Shown here piece by piece: positions 26,741-36,441 of a stretch of DNA of 64,000 bases; position 1 is the first letter of the stretch, and each line of letters opens with the position of its first letter. This DNA is from Paenibacillus radicis (ex Gao et al. 2016) (GTDB lineage Bacteria > Bacillota > Bacilli > Paenibacillales > Paenibacillaceae): NCBI RefSeq assembly GCF_014641555.1, contig NZ_BMHY01000015.1, positions 1 through 64,000 on the forward strand. The letters are read 5' to 3'. The position numbers and the translations under genes are program-made. Below the pieces are notes generated by a model. That model saw only the letters and a list, made by a program, of their open reading frames with translations, did no database searches and had not been told where the DNA came from.

Positions 26741-28486
26741 TTAGTTTCCTGTCACAATCTCTTTATTCTTCTTGTAAGCTCCAGTCCAGTAGTCCACCGA
26801 TTTCTGCAAATCTATGCTCGCCAGCTCTTTCATCATGCTGGTCTGAATTTGATTAAATTCCGCATCGTCCTTAGCCAATATCAGCTTCGGAACCATACGC
26901 TTGATGTACTCATCGATTTTCCCGTCAATACGTTTGATATTATCCGGAGTGACAATCGGCAGCGCGGCAAATTGCGTATAATCTGTCCCGTTCTTCTTAA
27001 TCTCGCCTTGCTCCACCAGCTTCTCGATCAGTTCACCCGGGTAGCTGACGTTGTAATGCTTACTGTAATCTTGTTCAATTGGATTCATCTTGCTCAGACG
27101 CTGCTCACTAATAATATTGCCGTAGTTGGTCGGCACGTTGAATTTTGGATCAATCGCACCAGCAGAGAATCCGCTCCAGTTGTAATACTTGGTGATGCCG
27201 CTTTTCGCGCCAAAGTCTGGATCGGCCTTCGACTGTTCAATTCGTTCCGCGGTGTCCATAGGCACATTGTCTTTCACTTCCCAGTCAACGCCCTCTATCC
27301 CGTTCATGATCAATCGAGCACCTTCATGAGATACGAGGTAGTTGATCAGCTCCATTGCACGTTCCGGGTTTTTGCTGTTTTTGGAAATGGCGAACGTAGA
27401 GTCCAGACGGCCGATGGAGCCGTACTCGCCCACATATTGCGTTTGTCCCTTCGCAGGAGGAAGCGGTGTCCAGCCTTTCAATTCGCCAGCTTTCTCGAAT
27501 GCGTCGTTCGCTTCATTCACGCCCGCCCAATTCCACCAAGTGAACAACAGACGGTTGCTCTTAATCTTTTCCAGCATATTGTCATATTTCATCGTGAAGC
27601 TGTCCGGATCGAACAGTCCCAGTGCATTCGCTTTCTGATACATCCGGGCCGTCTCCCATACACTGCCGTCCGGCTCCAGAATTGCACTCTTTGCTTCCAG
27701 CGTCTCCGGATCTACGTCCATGAACTTATCAAGAAGCAATTTGCCGCGGTAACGGTCATAGAACTCGGTCTGAATGCTGTATCCCCATTCAAACAAAGGT
27801 GCCATCGCATATACTTTCTCGCCTTTTTCATTCGTCGGATGCTTATCCTGCATCTGCTTCAAGATCTGCAGCAAATCTTCCCAATTGTTATATTGCGGAT
27901 AGTCCAGCTCCTTATAATAATCCCAACGAACCATGTAGCCCGGAGAAGCATACGTGTATTCCTTAGGCGCATCACCTGCCAGCAGCGGAATAAAGAATAA
28001 ATCATTCGTATCATTGCTTAAATACTTTTTGCTGAACTCAATCCGTTGCGGTGATTCCTCCAAAATATTCTTGCCATGCTCGGCGATCAAACCATCGAGC
28101 GGAATAACCAGATTGCCGTCAATAAGCTGCTTCATATGCCGGCGTTCCGCATAAATGATGTCCGGCAAATCGCCGCTCGCCATCATCGTGTTGAGTTTGT
28201 CGTCATTCACCTTGGCTTCCGTGCTGATGTTAATGTTCAGCTTTTTCTTGATTTCCAGCGCTACACGGTCCGTCTGAACACCGGGTGTTACAGAGCCTCC
28301 GAAACCGTTGCCATAAATGGTCAGCGTAACCTCTTTGGGCTGCCCGTCGTTTGTACCGTCGTTTGTACCCTCTTTAGTCCCTGTACCTTGTCCATTCTGA
28401 TTACCGCTAGAGCAGCCTGCCGCTGTTACGGCTATCGCTACGGTCAAGCTAAGTGCAAGCAAAGATTTCCGCCATTTGGTTTGCAT
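26741..28486 (-). CDS. LplA/YtcQ-type oligosaccharide-binding lipoprotein
   Basis: Lipoprotein of 581 residues with lipobox TAAGC near residue 25 and a Gly/Thr/Asn linker that repeats GTNDG. The large type-1 solute-binding domain shows family patterns such as MMASGDLPDIIYAERRHMKQLI, YMVRWDYYKELDYPQYNNWEDLLQ and SKNPERAMELINYLVS. Proteins of this length pair with LplB/LplC permeases and capture plant or wall-derived oligosaccharides. It follows the second permease by 84 bp. No ATPase is encoded here, as is usual for Bacillus and Paenibacillus systems that share a general MsmX-type ATPase. Confidence 0.9.
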   Translation of the reverse strand: MQTKWRKSLLALSLTVAIAVTAAGCSSGNQNGQGTGTKEGTNDGTNDGQPKEVTLTIYGNGFGGSVTPGVQTDRVALEIKKKLNINISTEAKVNDDKLNTMMASGDLPDIIYAERRHMKQLIDGNLVIPLDGLIAEHGKNILEESPQRIEFSKKYLSNDTNDLFFIPLLAGDAPKEYTYASPGYMVRWDYYKELDYPQYNNWEDLLQILKQMQDKHPTNEKGEKVYAMAPLFEWGYSIQTEFYDRYRGKLLLDKFMDVDPETLEAKSAILEPDGSVWETARMYQKANALGLFDPDSFTMKYDNMLEKIKSNRLLFTWWNWAGVNEANDAFEKAGELKGWTPLPPAKGQTQYVGEYGSIGRLDSTFAISKNSKNPERAMELINYLVSHEGARLIMNGIEGVDWEVKDNVPMDTAERIEQSKADPDFGAKSGITKYYNWSGFSAGAIDPKFNVPTNYGNIISEQRLSKMNPIEQDYSKHYNVSYPGELIEKLVEQGEIKKNGTDYTQFAALPIVTPDNIKRIDGKIDEYIKRMVPKLILAKDDAEFNQIQTSMMKELASIDLQKSVDYWTGAYKKNKEIVTGN

Positions 28487-28570
28487 GTGAACCCTCCCTA
28501 TAATGATCGTTTTGCTACGCTATACAAAGCTTGCCGAAGCAAGCCCGGTATACATGAAATAAGCTTTCTT

Positions 28571-29470
28571 TTACCCTTTTACAGCCCCCATCATGATGCC
28601 TTTGACAAAGTAACGCTGCATGAACGGGTAGACCAGCATGATCGGCAGCGTTACAATCATCGTAATCGCCAGCCTGACTGATGCGGAGGACACCCGGAAT
28701 CCGGTAATCCCTGCCGCGGAGGTGAGCAGCTGCCGATTTGCATCAGAAGCCATCGATTCCGCCTGCCGCAAATAATTGAGCAGGATGAGCTGCAGCGTCT
28801 GCAGCTTAGGATTGCTCACGAGAAAATAATTGTCCGTCCAGGAATTCCACTGATTGACGGCATGGAAGACGGCGACCGTCGCCAGTATGGGCATACACAC
28901 CGGGAGAATAATGCTGATGAATATCCGCAGATAACCTGCTCCGTCCATCATGGCCGATTCCTCAAGTACAACCGGAAGTGATTCCATATACGTTTTGATC
29001 AAAATAATGAAATAAGCAGAAATAATCGTAGGCAAAATGTACAACAGATAGTTGTCTTTCAGTCCCAAGCCCCGCATCGTAATGTACCAAGGAATAAGCC
29101 CCGCATTGAGGTACATCGTAATGATCACAAACCGGTAGACGAAGGATCTGGCGAACATTTCACGTTTCGTAATCAAATAGGAGAAAAACGAGCACGCCAT
29201 TACAGTAGCGAAGGTTCCGATGACAGCGCGTGATGCCGAGATCAGGAACGCATTAATAATATTGTCCGATCGGAACAGCTGCGTATAAGTGTCCAGCGTA
29301 AAGCCTTTCGGAAAAAAGTAAACGCCGTCGATAATCGCATCCGGGCTGCTGACCGAATTAATGAAAATATAATAAAACGGATAAATGCAGAGCAGCATAA
29401 ATGCGGTATAAACGATATAGTTGATCGTGTGGAAAGAGTGCTCTCCGATACGAAATCTTTTCATAATCAT
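28571..29470 (-). CDS. LplC/YtcP-type sugar ABC permease
   Basis: Membrane permease of 299 residues with about six helices. The EAA-type loop reads EESAMMDGAGYLRIFISIILPVC near residue 195, and the C-terminal pattern YPFMQRYFVKGIMMGAVKG is diagnostic of the family. ATG 29470 is taken because AGGAGG lies 8 nt upstream; the longer frame from 29545 would run into the preceding permease gene. It is 13 bp after that gene. Confidence 0.92.
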   Translation of the reverse strand: MIMKRFRIGEHSFHTINYIVYTAFMLLCIYPFYYIFINSVSSPDAIIDGVYFFPKGFTLDTYTQLFRSDNIINAFLISASRAVIGTFATVMACSFFSYLITKREMFARSFVYRFVIITMYLNAGLIPWYITMRGLGLKDNYLLYILPTIISAYFIILIKTYMESLPVVLEESAMMDGAGYLRIFISIILPVCMPILATVAVFHAVNQWNSWTDNYFLVSNPKLQTLQLILLNYLRQAESMASDANRQLLTSAAGITGFRVSSASVRLAITMIVTLPIMLVYPFMQRYFVKGIMMGAVKG

Positions 29471-29483
29471 CCGATAACCCTCC

Positions 29484-30407
29484 TCATATGATAGATTCTC
29501 CCCGTACGCGTTTGGCCAGATTGTTGACTGTGAATAGAAGTACAATGCTGATCACAGTTTTGCTGATGCCAAGAGCCGTCGAATAGGAGAAGTCGCTATT
29601 CAGCATGCCGACCCGGTACGTATAGTAATCCAACACCTCGATATGAGAAGCAACGAGCGGGTTGTAGAAGACAAAGTATTGATCGAAGCCGTTAGACAGC
29701 ATATTACTGATATCGAGCAAAAGCAGAACGAAAAACGTCGGTAGAATGCCTGGCACCGTAATATGCCAGATGGTGCGGAAACGTCCGGCGCCGTCCACTT
29801 TTGCCGCATCATACTGCTCCTGATCGATGCCCGCAATCGCCGCCAGATAGATTATGGCCCCCCAGCCGAGTCCCTTCCACATGACGATTCCCGTCTGCAC
29901 GTACCATACGATATCATTGTTGCCTAGCACGTTCGTTGGCGAATCAATCCAGCCAAAATTGAACAGCACCTTGTTAATAAAGCCGTCGCTGGAGAAGAAC
30001 ATAAAGAATACGGCATAGACGAGTACCCAGCTAATAAAGTTAGGCAGCGTCGTCGTAATCTGCACTACCTTCTTGAACGATTTGGATTTCATCTCATTGA
30101 GAAAAATCGCAAATGCGGCAAATAACGGTGTACACAACAGCCCCAGCACGCTCATGATCATCGTATTGCGAAGCACATTGAACAAGTCTTTGCGCTCTTC
30201 ATACATGAGTTTGAAATAATCCACGCCTGCAAATGGCGTTTTCCAAAGCGGTACCCCTGGCCGGTAATCAAAAAACGCATATATCCATCCGAATAGAGGG
30301 ATATAATTGAAAATAAATACGACGATTAAAAAAGGAACCGCCATCCAAAACAACTTCATACGATTAGACAGCTTAAAGCGTACTCCACTGCGTTCCGCCT
30401 GAATCAT
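29484..30407 (-). CDS. LplB/YteP-type sugar ABC permease
   Basis: Membrane permease of 307 residues. Its features are WMAVPFLIVVFIFNYIPLFGWIYAF at the first helix and EQYDAAKVDGAGRFRTIWHITVPGI as the EAA loop, both typical of the family. ATG 30407 is preferred because GGTGGAG lies about 9 nt upstream; GTG 30422 in frame is an alternative. It starts 186 bp after the histidine kinase stop and opens the importer genes. Confidence 0.9.
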   Translation of the reverse strand: MIQAERSGVRFKLSNRMKLFWMAVPFLIVVFIFNYIPLFGWIYAFFDYRPGVPLWKTPFAGVDYFKLMYEERKDLFNVLRNTMIMSVLGLLCTPLFAAFAIFLNEMKSKSFKKVVQITTTLPNFISWVLVYAVFFMFFSSDGFINKVLFNFGWIDSPTNVLGNNDIVWYVQTGIVMWKGLGWGAIIYLAAIAGIDQEQYDAAKVDGAGRFRTIWHITVPGILPTFFVLLLLDISNMLSNGFDQYFVFYNPLVASHIEVLDYYTYRVGMLNSDFSYSTALGISKTVISIVLLFTVNNLAKRVRGESII

Positions 30408-30592
30408 AGGCTTGCTCTCCACCTTCCGTTCTTCTAAGCTTCACTTCCCTTGTTGTATCTACATGATAACCAACAGGGGAAAGCGAAGGAATTAACGGAA
30501 CAATGAAAAGATGACTTATTCTTGCACCAAGTGATATTTTTCAACAAGCCTGTCCCATAAAAATGATTTATTTCACGGTATGATGCGTTTTT

Positions 30593-32473
30593 CTACACTT
30601 TATATTCCAAGGGGAGGCGCATCCTAATGGTCATCCCCTTCCCTTCCTCACTGAACACATCCAGCCCGAAAGCTTCACCTGCATGCAGTTGAATCCGCTG
30701 ATTGACGTACAACAAACCCATCCCATGGGCTCTGGACGGTCCCCTTTCCCCGCCAATTTTCTCTTTCGCCAATCGGTACCGCAGTTCAACGAGCTTTTCT
30801 TCGGACATCCCTTTGCCTTCATCCTTCACTTCCAGTACGAGCAAACCGCCCTCTACGCGGCCCGACAGCTTGATCGTTCCCGCATACTTCTGAGTCATCC
30901 CGTGGACAAAACAATTTTCAAGCAGCGGCTGTAAAATAAACCTTGGGACCTGGGCCTGCATCAGCCCCTCCTCAATGTCCACATGAATGAGCGTTCCTTC
31001 TCCATACCGGTGATTCATGATCGTCATATAGTGCTTAATATAGCCAAGCTCATCTCCCAACGTTGTAAAAACGGAAGTCTCCCGGTAAATGGGACGGAGC
31101 ATGTTGCCAAGAGCGGTAACTGTCTCTTCAATATTGGGCGCATGCTGCACGGCCGCCATCCATTTCACCATATTCAATGTGTTATACAGAAAATGAGGGT
31201 TGATCTGGGACGCCAGTGCGCGCACCTCGGCCTCCCGCTTCATTTCTTCCGTCTGCTTATTGGTTTCAATGAGCTCGTGAATGCTTCGCGACATTTTGTT
31301 AAACTGCATGCCGAGCCGGCCGATCTCATTATGCGCCATGCCGGCTACTTCAAAGCCAACGTTGCCTACTTCCATTTGCTTCATCGCTTTCGTCAGCTTG
31401 GACAAAGGAACGGTAAGCCGCATGATCCAGTAGTAAGCAAGCACCCATGCGACAAGTAGGCTGGCAAGCAGCATAACGATGACGATTTTTTTCAGCGTAT
31501 TGCTGTCCTTGGAAAACTCACGATAAGGAATCTCTTTCACGAGCGTCCAATCTGTCGTACCGACCCGATAGTATACGACCCGAAGCTTCTCATGATCATT
31601 CCTTGTCGTATAGCTGCCATACTTGTTCCCGTTCGCATGCTCCAGCGTAAAGACCGGAGTGTCCCTCTCGTCCTGCTCGTTACCCCGGATAATGTTCCCG
31701 TTGCCGTCCAGCAAATAGATCCAGCCCTTCGTTATACCTGCCAATTCAGCAAAAAAAGGAGACAGACTGCTCTCCTTGATGCTAAGTGTAAGGATCGATA
31801 AGGGACGTTCCTGATAGGAGCTGACAATCGCCCGGGATGCCAAAATAAGCGAATCATTCCATTCCGCCGTTTCGGGGTAACGGAACACCGCTTCCTGATC
31901 CTGCACCTTTACGTTGCTCTGCCAATCCATGCTGGGAAATGTATCGAGAACATGCTCGTACAATCCCGATGTGTAAGCCCAACTGGATAACCCTGAATCC
32001 GATGTGGTATAAAGCTTTTTACGGGTCACGCCCAGGATTTTTCCCGATTCCGAATACACATAAATCGAATGGATGTTGTCGTACCTGAACAGCACATCGT
32101 TGAACAATTGAGTCAGTGTCGCCGTGGCCTCCACTTCCTCGGCTTGCGATAATGGCCTGTCCATATAGCCTCTGACCGATTCATTCGCCAGCAGCACCTT
32201 GCTTGTTTTGTCCATTTCAGTGCGAATAGCAAGCAGGCTGCTCTCCGCCTGTTTGAAGTTTTGCAAGGTTAGCTGCTCCGCCCGTTCCTTGACGATCTTC
32301 GTTGTGCTGGCATAGAAGAAAAAAGCGCCCAGAGACAAGACGAGCAGGCTGACGCCTGCATAAGTAATAAATAACTGGAACCGCAGCGTTCCCCAGCGTG
32401 CCCTTTCATGAAGCGCATAGCCTAGAAGCTTGCGGATCGCAGCGAACAATTCAGGACGCTTGTTATTCGTCAT
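30593..32473 (-). CDS. YesM-type sensor histidine kinase
   Basis: Membrane kinase of 626 residues. TM1 is near 33-54, followed by a large extracytoplasmic sensor domain (about 55-330), TM2 near 331-350 and a HAMP segment. The His_kinase domain shows QINPHFLYNTLNMVKW (phospho-acceptor His), and the C-terminal ATPase has FILQPLLENCFVHG and DEGKGMSEEKL. This class pairs with AraC-type response regulators and senses extracellular sugars. Its ATG overlaps the regulator gene by 11 bp. Confidence 0.93.
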   Translation of the reverse strand: MTNNKRPELFAAIRKLLGYALHERARWGTLRFQLFITYAGVSLLVLSLGAFFFYASTTKIVKERAEQLTLQNFKQAESSLLAIRTEMDKTSKVLLANESVRGYMDRPLSQAEEVEATATLTQLFNDVLFRYDNIHSIYVYSESGKILGVTRKKLYTTSDSGLSSWAYTSGLYEHVLDTFPSMDWQSNVKVQDQEAVFRYPETAEWNDSLILASRAIVSSYQERPLSILTLSIKESSLSPFFAELAGITKGWIYLLDGNGNIIRGNEQDERDTPVFTLEHANGNKYGSYTTRNDHEKLRVVYYRVGTTDWTLVKEIPYREFSKDSNTLKKIVIVMLLASLLVAWVLAYYWIMRLTVPLSKLTKAMKQMEVGNVGFEVAGMAHNEIGRLGMQFNKMSRSIHELIETNKQTEEMKREAEVRALASQINPHFLYNTLNMVKWMAAVQHAPNIEETVTALGNMLRPIYRETSVFTTLGDELGYIKHYMTIMNHRYGEGTLIHVDIEEGLMQAQVPRFILQPLLENCFVHGMTQKYAGTIKLSGRVEGGLLVLEVKDEGKGMSEEKLVELRYRLAKEKIGGERGPSRAHGMGLLYVNQRIQLHAGEAFGLDVFSEEGKGMTIRMRLPLEYKV

Positions 32474-34070
32474 CGCTAATCTCCTCTACTTGGCCCCAAC
32501 GCTTGCGGAATTCGCGCGGCCCCATGCCCGTAGACTTCTTGAATGTCCGGCTGAAATGGCTATGATCCATGAATCCCACATGATCCGCTACCTCATAGGA
32601 TCGCAGATCGCTCTCCAGCAATAGTCTCTTCGCTTTTTCAACCCGGATATGAATGAGGTACTCGCTGAAATTGACATCCAATTCCTTCTTCAGCAAGGAG
32701 GATAAATAATTAGGGCTCACTCCGACCACATCAGCGACATCCTGGAGCGTCAGCTCCCCCTGAAAGTTTCTATTAATATAGGCGACAGCTTCCGCCACCT
32801 TGCGGCTCATCGGAATTTGCCGGGTTTGCATCAACCCTTGAATAAAGGTTTCGGCTAATTGCACCATCTCATCCCAAGTCTCACAGGATTCCAGCCGCAG
32901 CGTGCACTGGGTAACAAGCTCTGCGCTCTCCTGCGATTGATGCGGTACATGCAGCGACAGCCGGTGAAACAAATAATTGAAGTCCCGAACCGTCGCTTCC
33001 CGGGATTCCGGAAGTTCACGTTCCTTCATCCGTTCGGACCAATGGCTGAATTCCTTAGACAACTGCTCGCCATGAAGGCTAAGCACTTCAGCCAGTCCGG
33101 CCAATGAGGTATGAATCTTCTCCTCGGCCTTCAATTGCAAATTGACATCACCACAAATAAAATGATCGGTATTTACATAAAGCTTATAGCTCATTGCATG
33201 CAGACACTCCCGGTACATCGCCCGCAGTGGCGACAGGTCATGTGCCGTGCTGCTAACTGCGAAGGTTACGGCAATATTGAAGTAGGACCGCATCACTCTA
33301 CGGATATGATCCAGCAGCTGATGCAGCTGCTGGAATTGTTCATTCTCGCTGAGGGAATTGCCAAAGCTGAGCAGAAACAAATAGCGGTTATCCGCATCAT
33401 GACATACTTCCCCACAGCCGTAATCTCTTAATATCTCTTGAAGCACATTCAGCATGGACATGCGGAGCAGCTGGCCCCGCTCATCCCCAAATCTTACCTT
33501 CAGCCGATGGTAGTGATGGATGTCCATGAGGCAGATTCGGATATTATGCGGATCGAGCATCAGCTTGTACTCGGAGACATACCGCAAAAATTCCTCTTGC
33601 GAATAGCGGTTTCGGAACAAATAATCCTTCACGAAGCTTTCCTTCAGAACGTCGATATCACGCAGAAGATGCTTGGAGGAATCCGCCCTCTCCTCATCAA
33701 GCTCCTGCTTTACTTTTGCTAAAATATTGACCATCTCATTAGACTCCATCGTCAGCTTCAAGATGAAGTCGCTTACACCGTTGCGCATCGCGGTTTGAAT
33801 AAGTCCGAATTCTTCCAGGCAGGTTAAAATAATAATTTTCGTCGCGGCATCATGCTCGCGGATCCGATCGATCAATTCCATGCCGTCCATCTCCGGCATC
33901 CGGATATCGGTAATGACTATGTCAGGTTTGTCCTTCTGGTAGTGCTCCCAGGCTTCTACGCCATTGGCTACGTCTCCGGCTACTGTCATGCCTAAGTTTT
34001 CCCAGTTAATCGAATTTTTCAGCCCGAGCCTGACCCACATTTCATCTTCTGCAATTAATACTTTGTACAA
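32463..34070 (-). CDS. YesN-type AraC response regulator
   Basis: Protein of 535 residues. The receiver domain is at 1-120, with phospho-acceptor D55 in IVITDIRMPEMDG. A long central region of no assigned fold follows, and the C-terminal AraC DNA-binding domain has LQDVADVVGVSPNYLSSLLKKE and VADHVGFMDHSHFSRTFKKS. The start is placed at TTG 34070, nine bases after AGGAGG; TTG 34079 lies against that site. It probably activates the importer and glycosidase genes downstream in answer to the YesM-type kinase. Confidence 0.92.
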   Translation of the reverse strand: MYKVLIAEDEMWVRLGLKNSINWENLGMTVAGDVANGVEAWEHYQKDKPDIVITDIRMPEMDGMELIDRIREHDAATKIIILTCLEEFGLIQTAMRNGVSDFILKLTMESNEMVNILAKVKQELDEERADSSKHLLRDIDVLKESFVKDYLFRNRYSQEEFLRYVSEYKLMLDPHNIRICLMDIHHYHRLKVRFGDERGQLLRMSMLNVLQEILRDYGCGEVCHDADNRYLFLLSFGNSLSENEQFQQLHQLLDHIRRVMRSYFNIAVTFAVSSTAHDLSPLRAMYRECLHAMSYKLYVNTDHFICGDVNLQLKAEEKIHTSLAGLAEVLSLHGEQLSKEFSHWSERMKERELPESREATVRDFNYLFHRLSLHVPHQSQESAELVTQCTLRLESCETWDEMVQLAETFIQGLMQTRQIPMSRKVAEAVAYINRNFQGELTLQDVADVVGVSPNYLSSLLKKELDVNFSEYLIHIRVEKAKRLLLESDLRSYEVADHVGFMDHSHFSRTFKKSTGMGPREFRKRWGQVEEISDDE

Positions 34071-34320
34071 ACCAGTCAACCTCCTGATGCTGTCTTCCTA
34101 TATAAAGTTAACTCGCAGATACATTTTTGAGTATTTCTACACCACTTCTATACGATTTCCGTTATTAACACAATTATAGGGAAGCAGCTTCAGAAAACAC
34201 ATGAACTTTGCAATGAATTTATGTATATTTCCACACAGAAGCCAACAACATCAAGCTTACCAGAAATGCTGCTGTTGTATGTAAAAAGAGACACATGCAA
34301 TTAATACTTACGATTGAAGC

Positions 34321-34358
34321 GAAAATAAGCTGACTTCGATGAATGATCGAAATCAGCT
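34321..34358 (-). terminator. Terminator after the small lipoprotein gene
   Basis: 13-bp stem with one mismatch (34328-34340 with 34346-34358), 5-nt loop, then TTATTTTC on the minus strand. The remainder of 34071-34400 is the leader of the response-regulator gene; I see no clear promoter in it. Confidence 0.8.
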
Positions 34359-34400
34359 AGCTTTACGGTATCCGGTTTAGCAGATATATGTAAACGTGGA

Positions 34401-34832
34401 TTATTTGACTTCATCTAGATTTATATCTAAATCTAGAGCTTTCTTATCGCCATCAATCGTGAACAACGCCTGCGCGTAAAGAACTTTGTCTTTGGACTGA
34501 ACATTAATTATTGTATCCTTTTCGTAACTGTACACTTCATTTGCATCTAATCTCTTAGTGATGCCCACAAAGCTAAAAACAATATCTGGCCGGGTCATAC
34601 GATCTCCCACAACTGCTCCGACCAAAGGATCGGCATGGCTGATCGTAATGGAGCTCTCACCCATATTGATCAATTCCGTGTGGAGTTTAATTTGCGATGT
34701 ATCTACTCTATCGACTATGACTCTAAGTGTAACCGAATCGGATGAAACTTCCTTGATTGTAGAATGGCCCTCTTTTTGTTGACATCCAACCAGCAATAAA
34801 AGGGGTACGCAAATGATTACGATGTACTTCAT
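34401..34832 (-). CDS. Hypothetical small lipoprotein
   Basis: Protein of 143 residues with a signal peptide ending in lipobox LLVGC (Cys17), so it should be membrane-anchored outside. The mature part is predicted beta-rich, with alternating hydrophobic stretches such as VTLRVIVDRVD, IKLHTELINMGESSITI and VLYAQALFTI, resembling an immunoglobulin-like or BsuPI-like sandwich. I do not recognise a family with confidence. It stands alone, with its own terminator. Confidence 0.7.
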   Translation of the reverse strand: MKYIVIICVPLLLLVGCQQKEGHSTIKEVSSDSVTLRVIVDRVDTSQIKLHTELINMGESSITISHADPLVGAVVGDRMTRPDIVFSFVGITKRLDANEVYSYEKDTIINVQSKDKVLYAQALFTIDGDKKALDLDINLDEVK

Positions 34833-34860
34833 TTCGTTCCATCCTTTCTGTAAAGCAAGA

Positions 34861-34885
34861 AATGAGACTCTATATAGAGCCTCAT
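34861..34885 (-). terminator. Hairpin downstream of the phosphopantetheinyl transferase gene
   Basis: Near-perfect inverted repeat (34862-34872 with 34875-34885, one mismatch) followed on the minus strand by TTTCTT. It is a probable terminator for the gene ending at 35054. Confidence 0.55.
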
Positions 34886-35053
34886 CCTTTAAATCTGACT
34901 CATGCCAAGGTGACTAAATACCCTACCTGCTTTAGAATAAAAAAACCGATCAAAAAAATATCTCCCTACAAGTAACAAGGCAATTCTGGGCTGAAGATCA
35001 ACGAAAACCGAAAGAGTATAAAAAATTCTAAATATCGACTAGTCTTGTTTTTG

Positions 35054-35761
35054 TTACTCTAACACATCTAATTTATCTGCAATGATCCTTACGAACTCAC
35101 TCAATGTGAAATGCTGCATTGTCTTATGTATTCCCGGAGAAGCACAAACTGCCAGCATATGCTCCTCATCCAGTTGACTGTGCCACAGTCGGCTATTTTG
35201 CCATTTCTGTTGGTATTGCACTCGGCCTTGGGCAACATCGATAGAGAACTGGTCGAGCGACAACGATAACCCTCGGCCGTCTGCTTTTATAAAACTTTCT
35301 TTCATCGTCCATAACGCATAAAAGTATTGCTGCCGGCTTATCTCCGGCTCTCGAAGCAATGCCTCGTACTCGTCCTTGGCAAAAAAACGTCTAGCAATTT
35401 CTAATGATATTGGCTTTATCTCTTCAACATCGATACCAACCGGGGTATAATCGACTGCGCATACAACCCACTGTCCAGAATGAGATAGATTAAAGTAAAT
35501 CTCCCTCTCATCTTGTTCCCTTTCCAACTTCGGTTTACCATATTGATTCTGAATAAACTTCAACTCACTATTTTCCCGCCCCGTATTTTCACACAATGCA
35601 TACCTGGCCAATAACTCCCCAAACAATGATCGCTGTGCATCCTTCGCAGAATGAAAGCGCGCGATCCGCTCTCGTCTTTCTTCAGAAACGTAAGGCAGCC
35701 ATTCTTCCCGTTCCATAGATGCCATTTCTCGATCCATCTTAAGATAATAAAGATGAAGCAT
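35054..35761 (-). CDS. Sfp-type 4'-phosphopantetheinyl transferase
   Basis: Protein of 235 residues, the normal length for Sfp/Gsp enzymes that move phosphopantetheine from CoA to the carrier serine of NRPS or PKS. The magnesium- and CoA-binding motifs are visible as VGIDVEEI (about residue 108) and WTMKESFIKADGRGLS (about 150-165), and FNLSHSGQWVVCAVD precedes them. AAGGAAG lies upstream of ATG 35761. It is 28 kb from the NRPS at 1-7025 but is the only such gene in the window, so it may activate that synthetase. Confidence 0.92.
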   Translation of the reverse strand: MLHLYYLKMDREMASMEREEWLPYVSEERRERIARFHSAKDAQRSLFGELLARYALCENTGRENSELKFIQNQYGKPKLEREQDEREIYFNLSHSGQWVVCAVDYTPVGIDVEEIKPISLEIARRFFAKDEYEALLREPEISRQQYFYALWTMKESFIKADGRGLSLSLDQFSIDVAQGRVQYQQKWQNSRLWHSQLDEEHMLAVCASPGIHKTMQHFTLSEFVRIIADKLDVLE

Positions 35762-35823
35762 GTCACACTTCCTTAACTTGAGCCATCTAATTTGTATAAA
35801 CGCGCTAGACTGATTTCATTCGA

Positions 35824-36225
35824 TTATTTTTTATCATTCATAAGAATCAGCCATTTTTTCACTGACTCTGGAGCTCTGATAATTCCGAAAACCCGAATTT
35901 TACCTAAGGCTTCTTCTGCTAATTCTCTTGTAACGTCTTTTGCTATGAAGAGAGCACCGACGAGCTTAATATCGATTTTCACATTCTCTTCTATTGCTTG
36001 CAATAATCGATTGCGATCAAATTCCAGCGCGCCGAAAGCAAAGAACTGTGTATGTTTGAACTCTTTTACCTCAGCTGCATGACTGTCTAATTGTCTTCTA
36101 ATGGCGATACGAATAAAATCACTGCGGTTTGTATAGTAACCTTGGTCTACTAATAGATCAATTTGTCCAAGATCCATCGGCCCAAGATTTATCGTTATTT
36201 TTTCTAATTCAGGAATATCCAGCAC
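35824..36225 (-). CDS. CopG/ribbon-helix-helix family transcription regulator
   Basis: Protein of 133 residues. Residues 9-50 (ITINLGPMDLGQIDLLVDQG then RSDFIRIAIRRQL) fit a ribbon-helix-helix DNA-binding domain: one strand, two helices. The C-terminal half is of unknown role and has short hydrophobic segments. It is transcribed away from the ABC exporter at 36442, and an unusual set of half-sites lies between them, so it probably represses that exporter and possibly itself. The start is uncertain: GTG 36225 sits almost against AAGGAGA. Confidence 0.75.
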   Translation of the reverse strand: MLDIPELEKITINLGPMDLGQIDLLVDQGYYTNRSDFIRIAIRRQLDSHAAEVKEFKHTQFFAFGALEFDRNRLLQAIEENVKIDIKLVGALFIAKDVTRELAEEALGKIRVFGIIRAPESVKKWLILMNDKK

Positions 36226-36323
36226 TCTCCTTCTTTGTACTCTATTTCTTCAACTATGCCTACATAATTTTCCTCTGTCAAGCAAAATGAACAGAAAAGT
36301 TAATTGCATAAAATGGATTTTTA

Positions 36324-36353
36324 TGGTAACATACCATCTTCGGGGATGGTATT
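36324..36353. promoter_or_regulatory. Three alternating ATGGTA/TACCAT half-sites, candidate operator
   Basis: ATGGTA (36324-36329), TACCAT (36333-36338) and ATGGTA (36347-36352) form two overlapping inverted repeats, with spacers of 3 and 8 bp. They lie between the ribbon-helix-helix gene and the exporter start at 36442. Upstream, TTGCAT and TAACAT are 17 bp apart on the plus strand, so a bound repressor would cover the -10 region. Confidence 0.5.
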
Positions 36354-36441
36354 AAGATGTTTAAGGGATGTCTTGTGGATGTTTTATTTGAGGGGCTTTT
36401 GTTTAGCTAAAATAAACTCTTTGGTAAAGGAAGGGGATTTA

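Noticed and set aside
26849..28000. 383-codon plus-strand frame opposite the LplA-type gene
   Set aside because: The minus-strand frame has a lipobox and full family motifs; the plus frame is an antisense shadow. Similar long shadows at 11927-13009 and 15089-15952 were discarded for the same reason.
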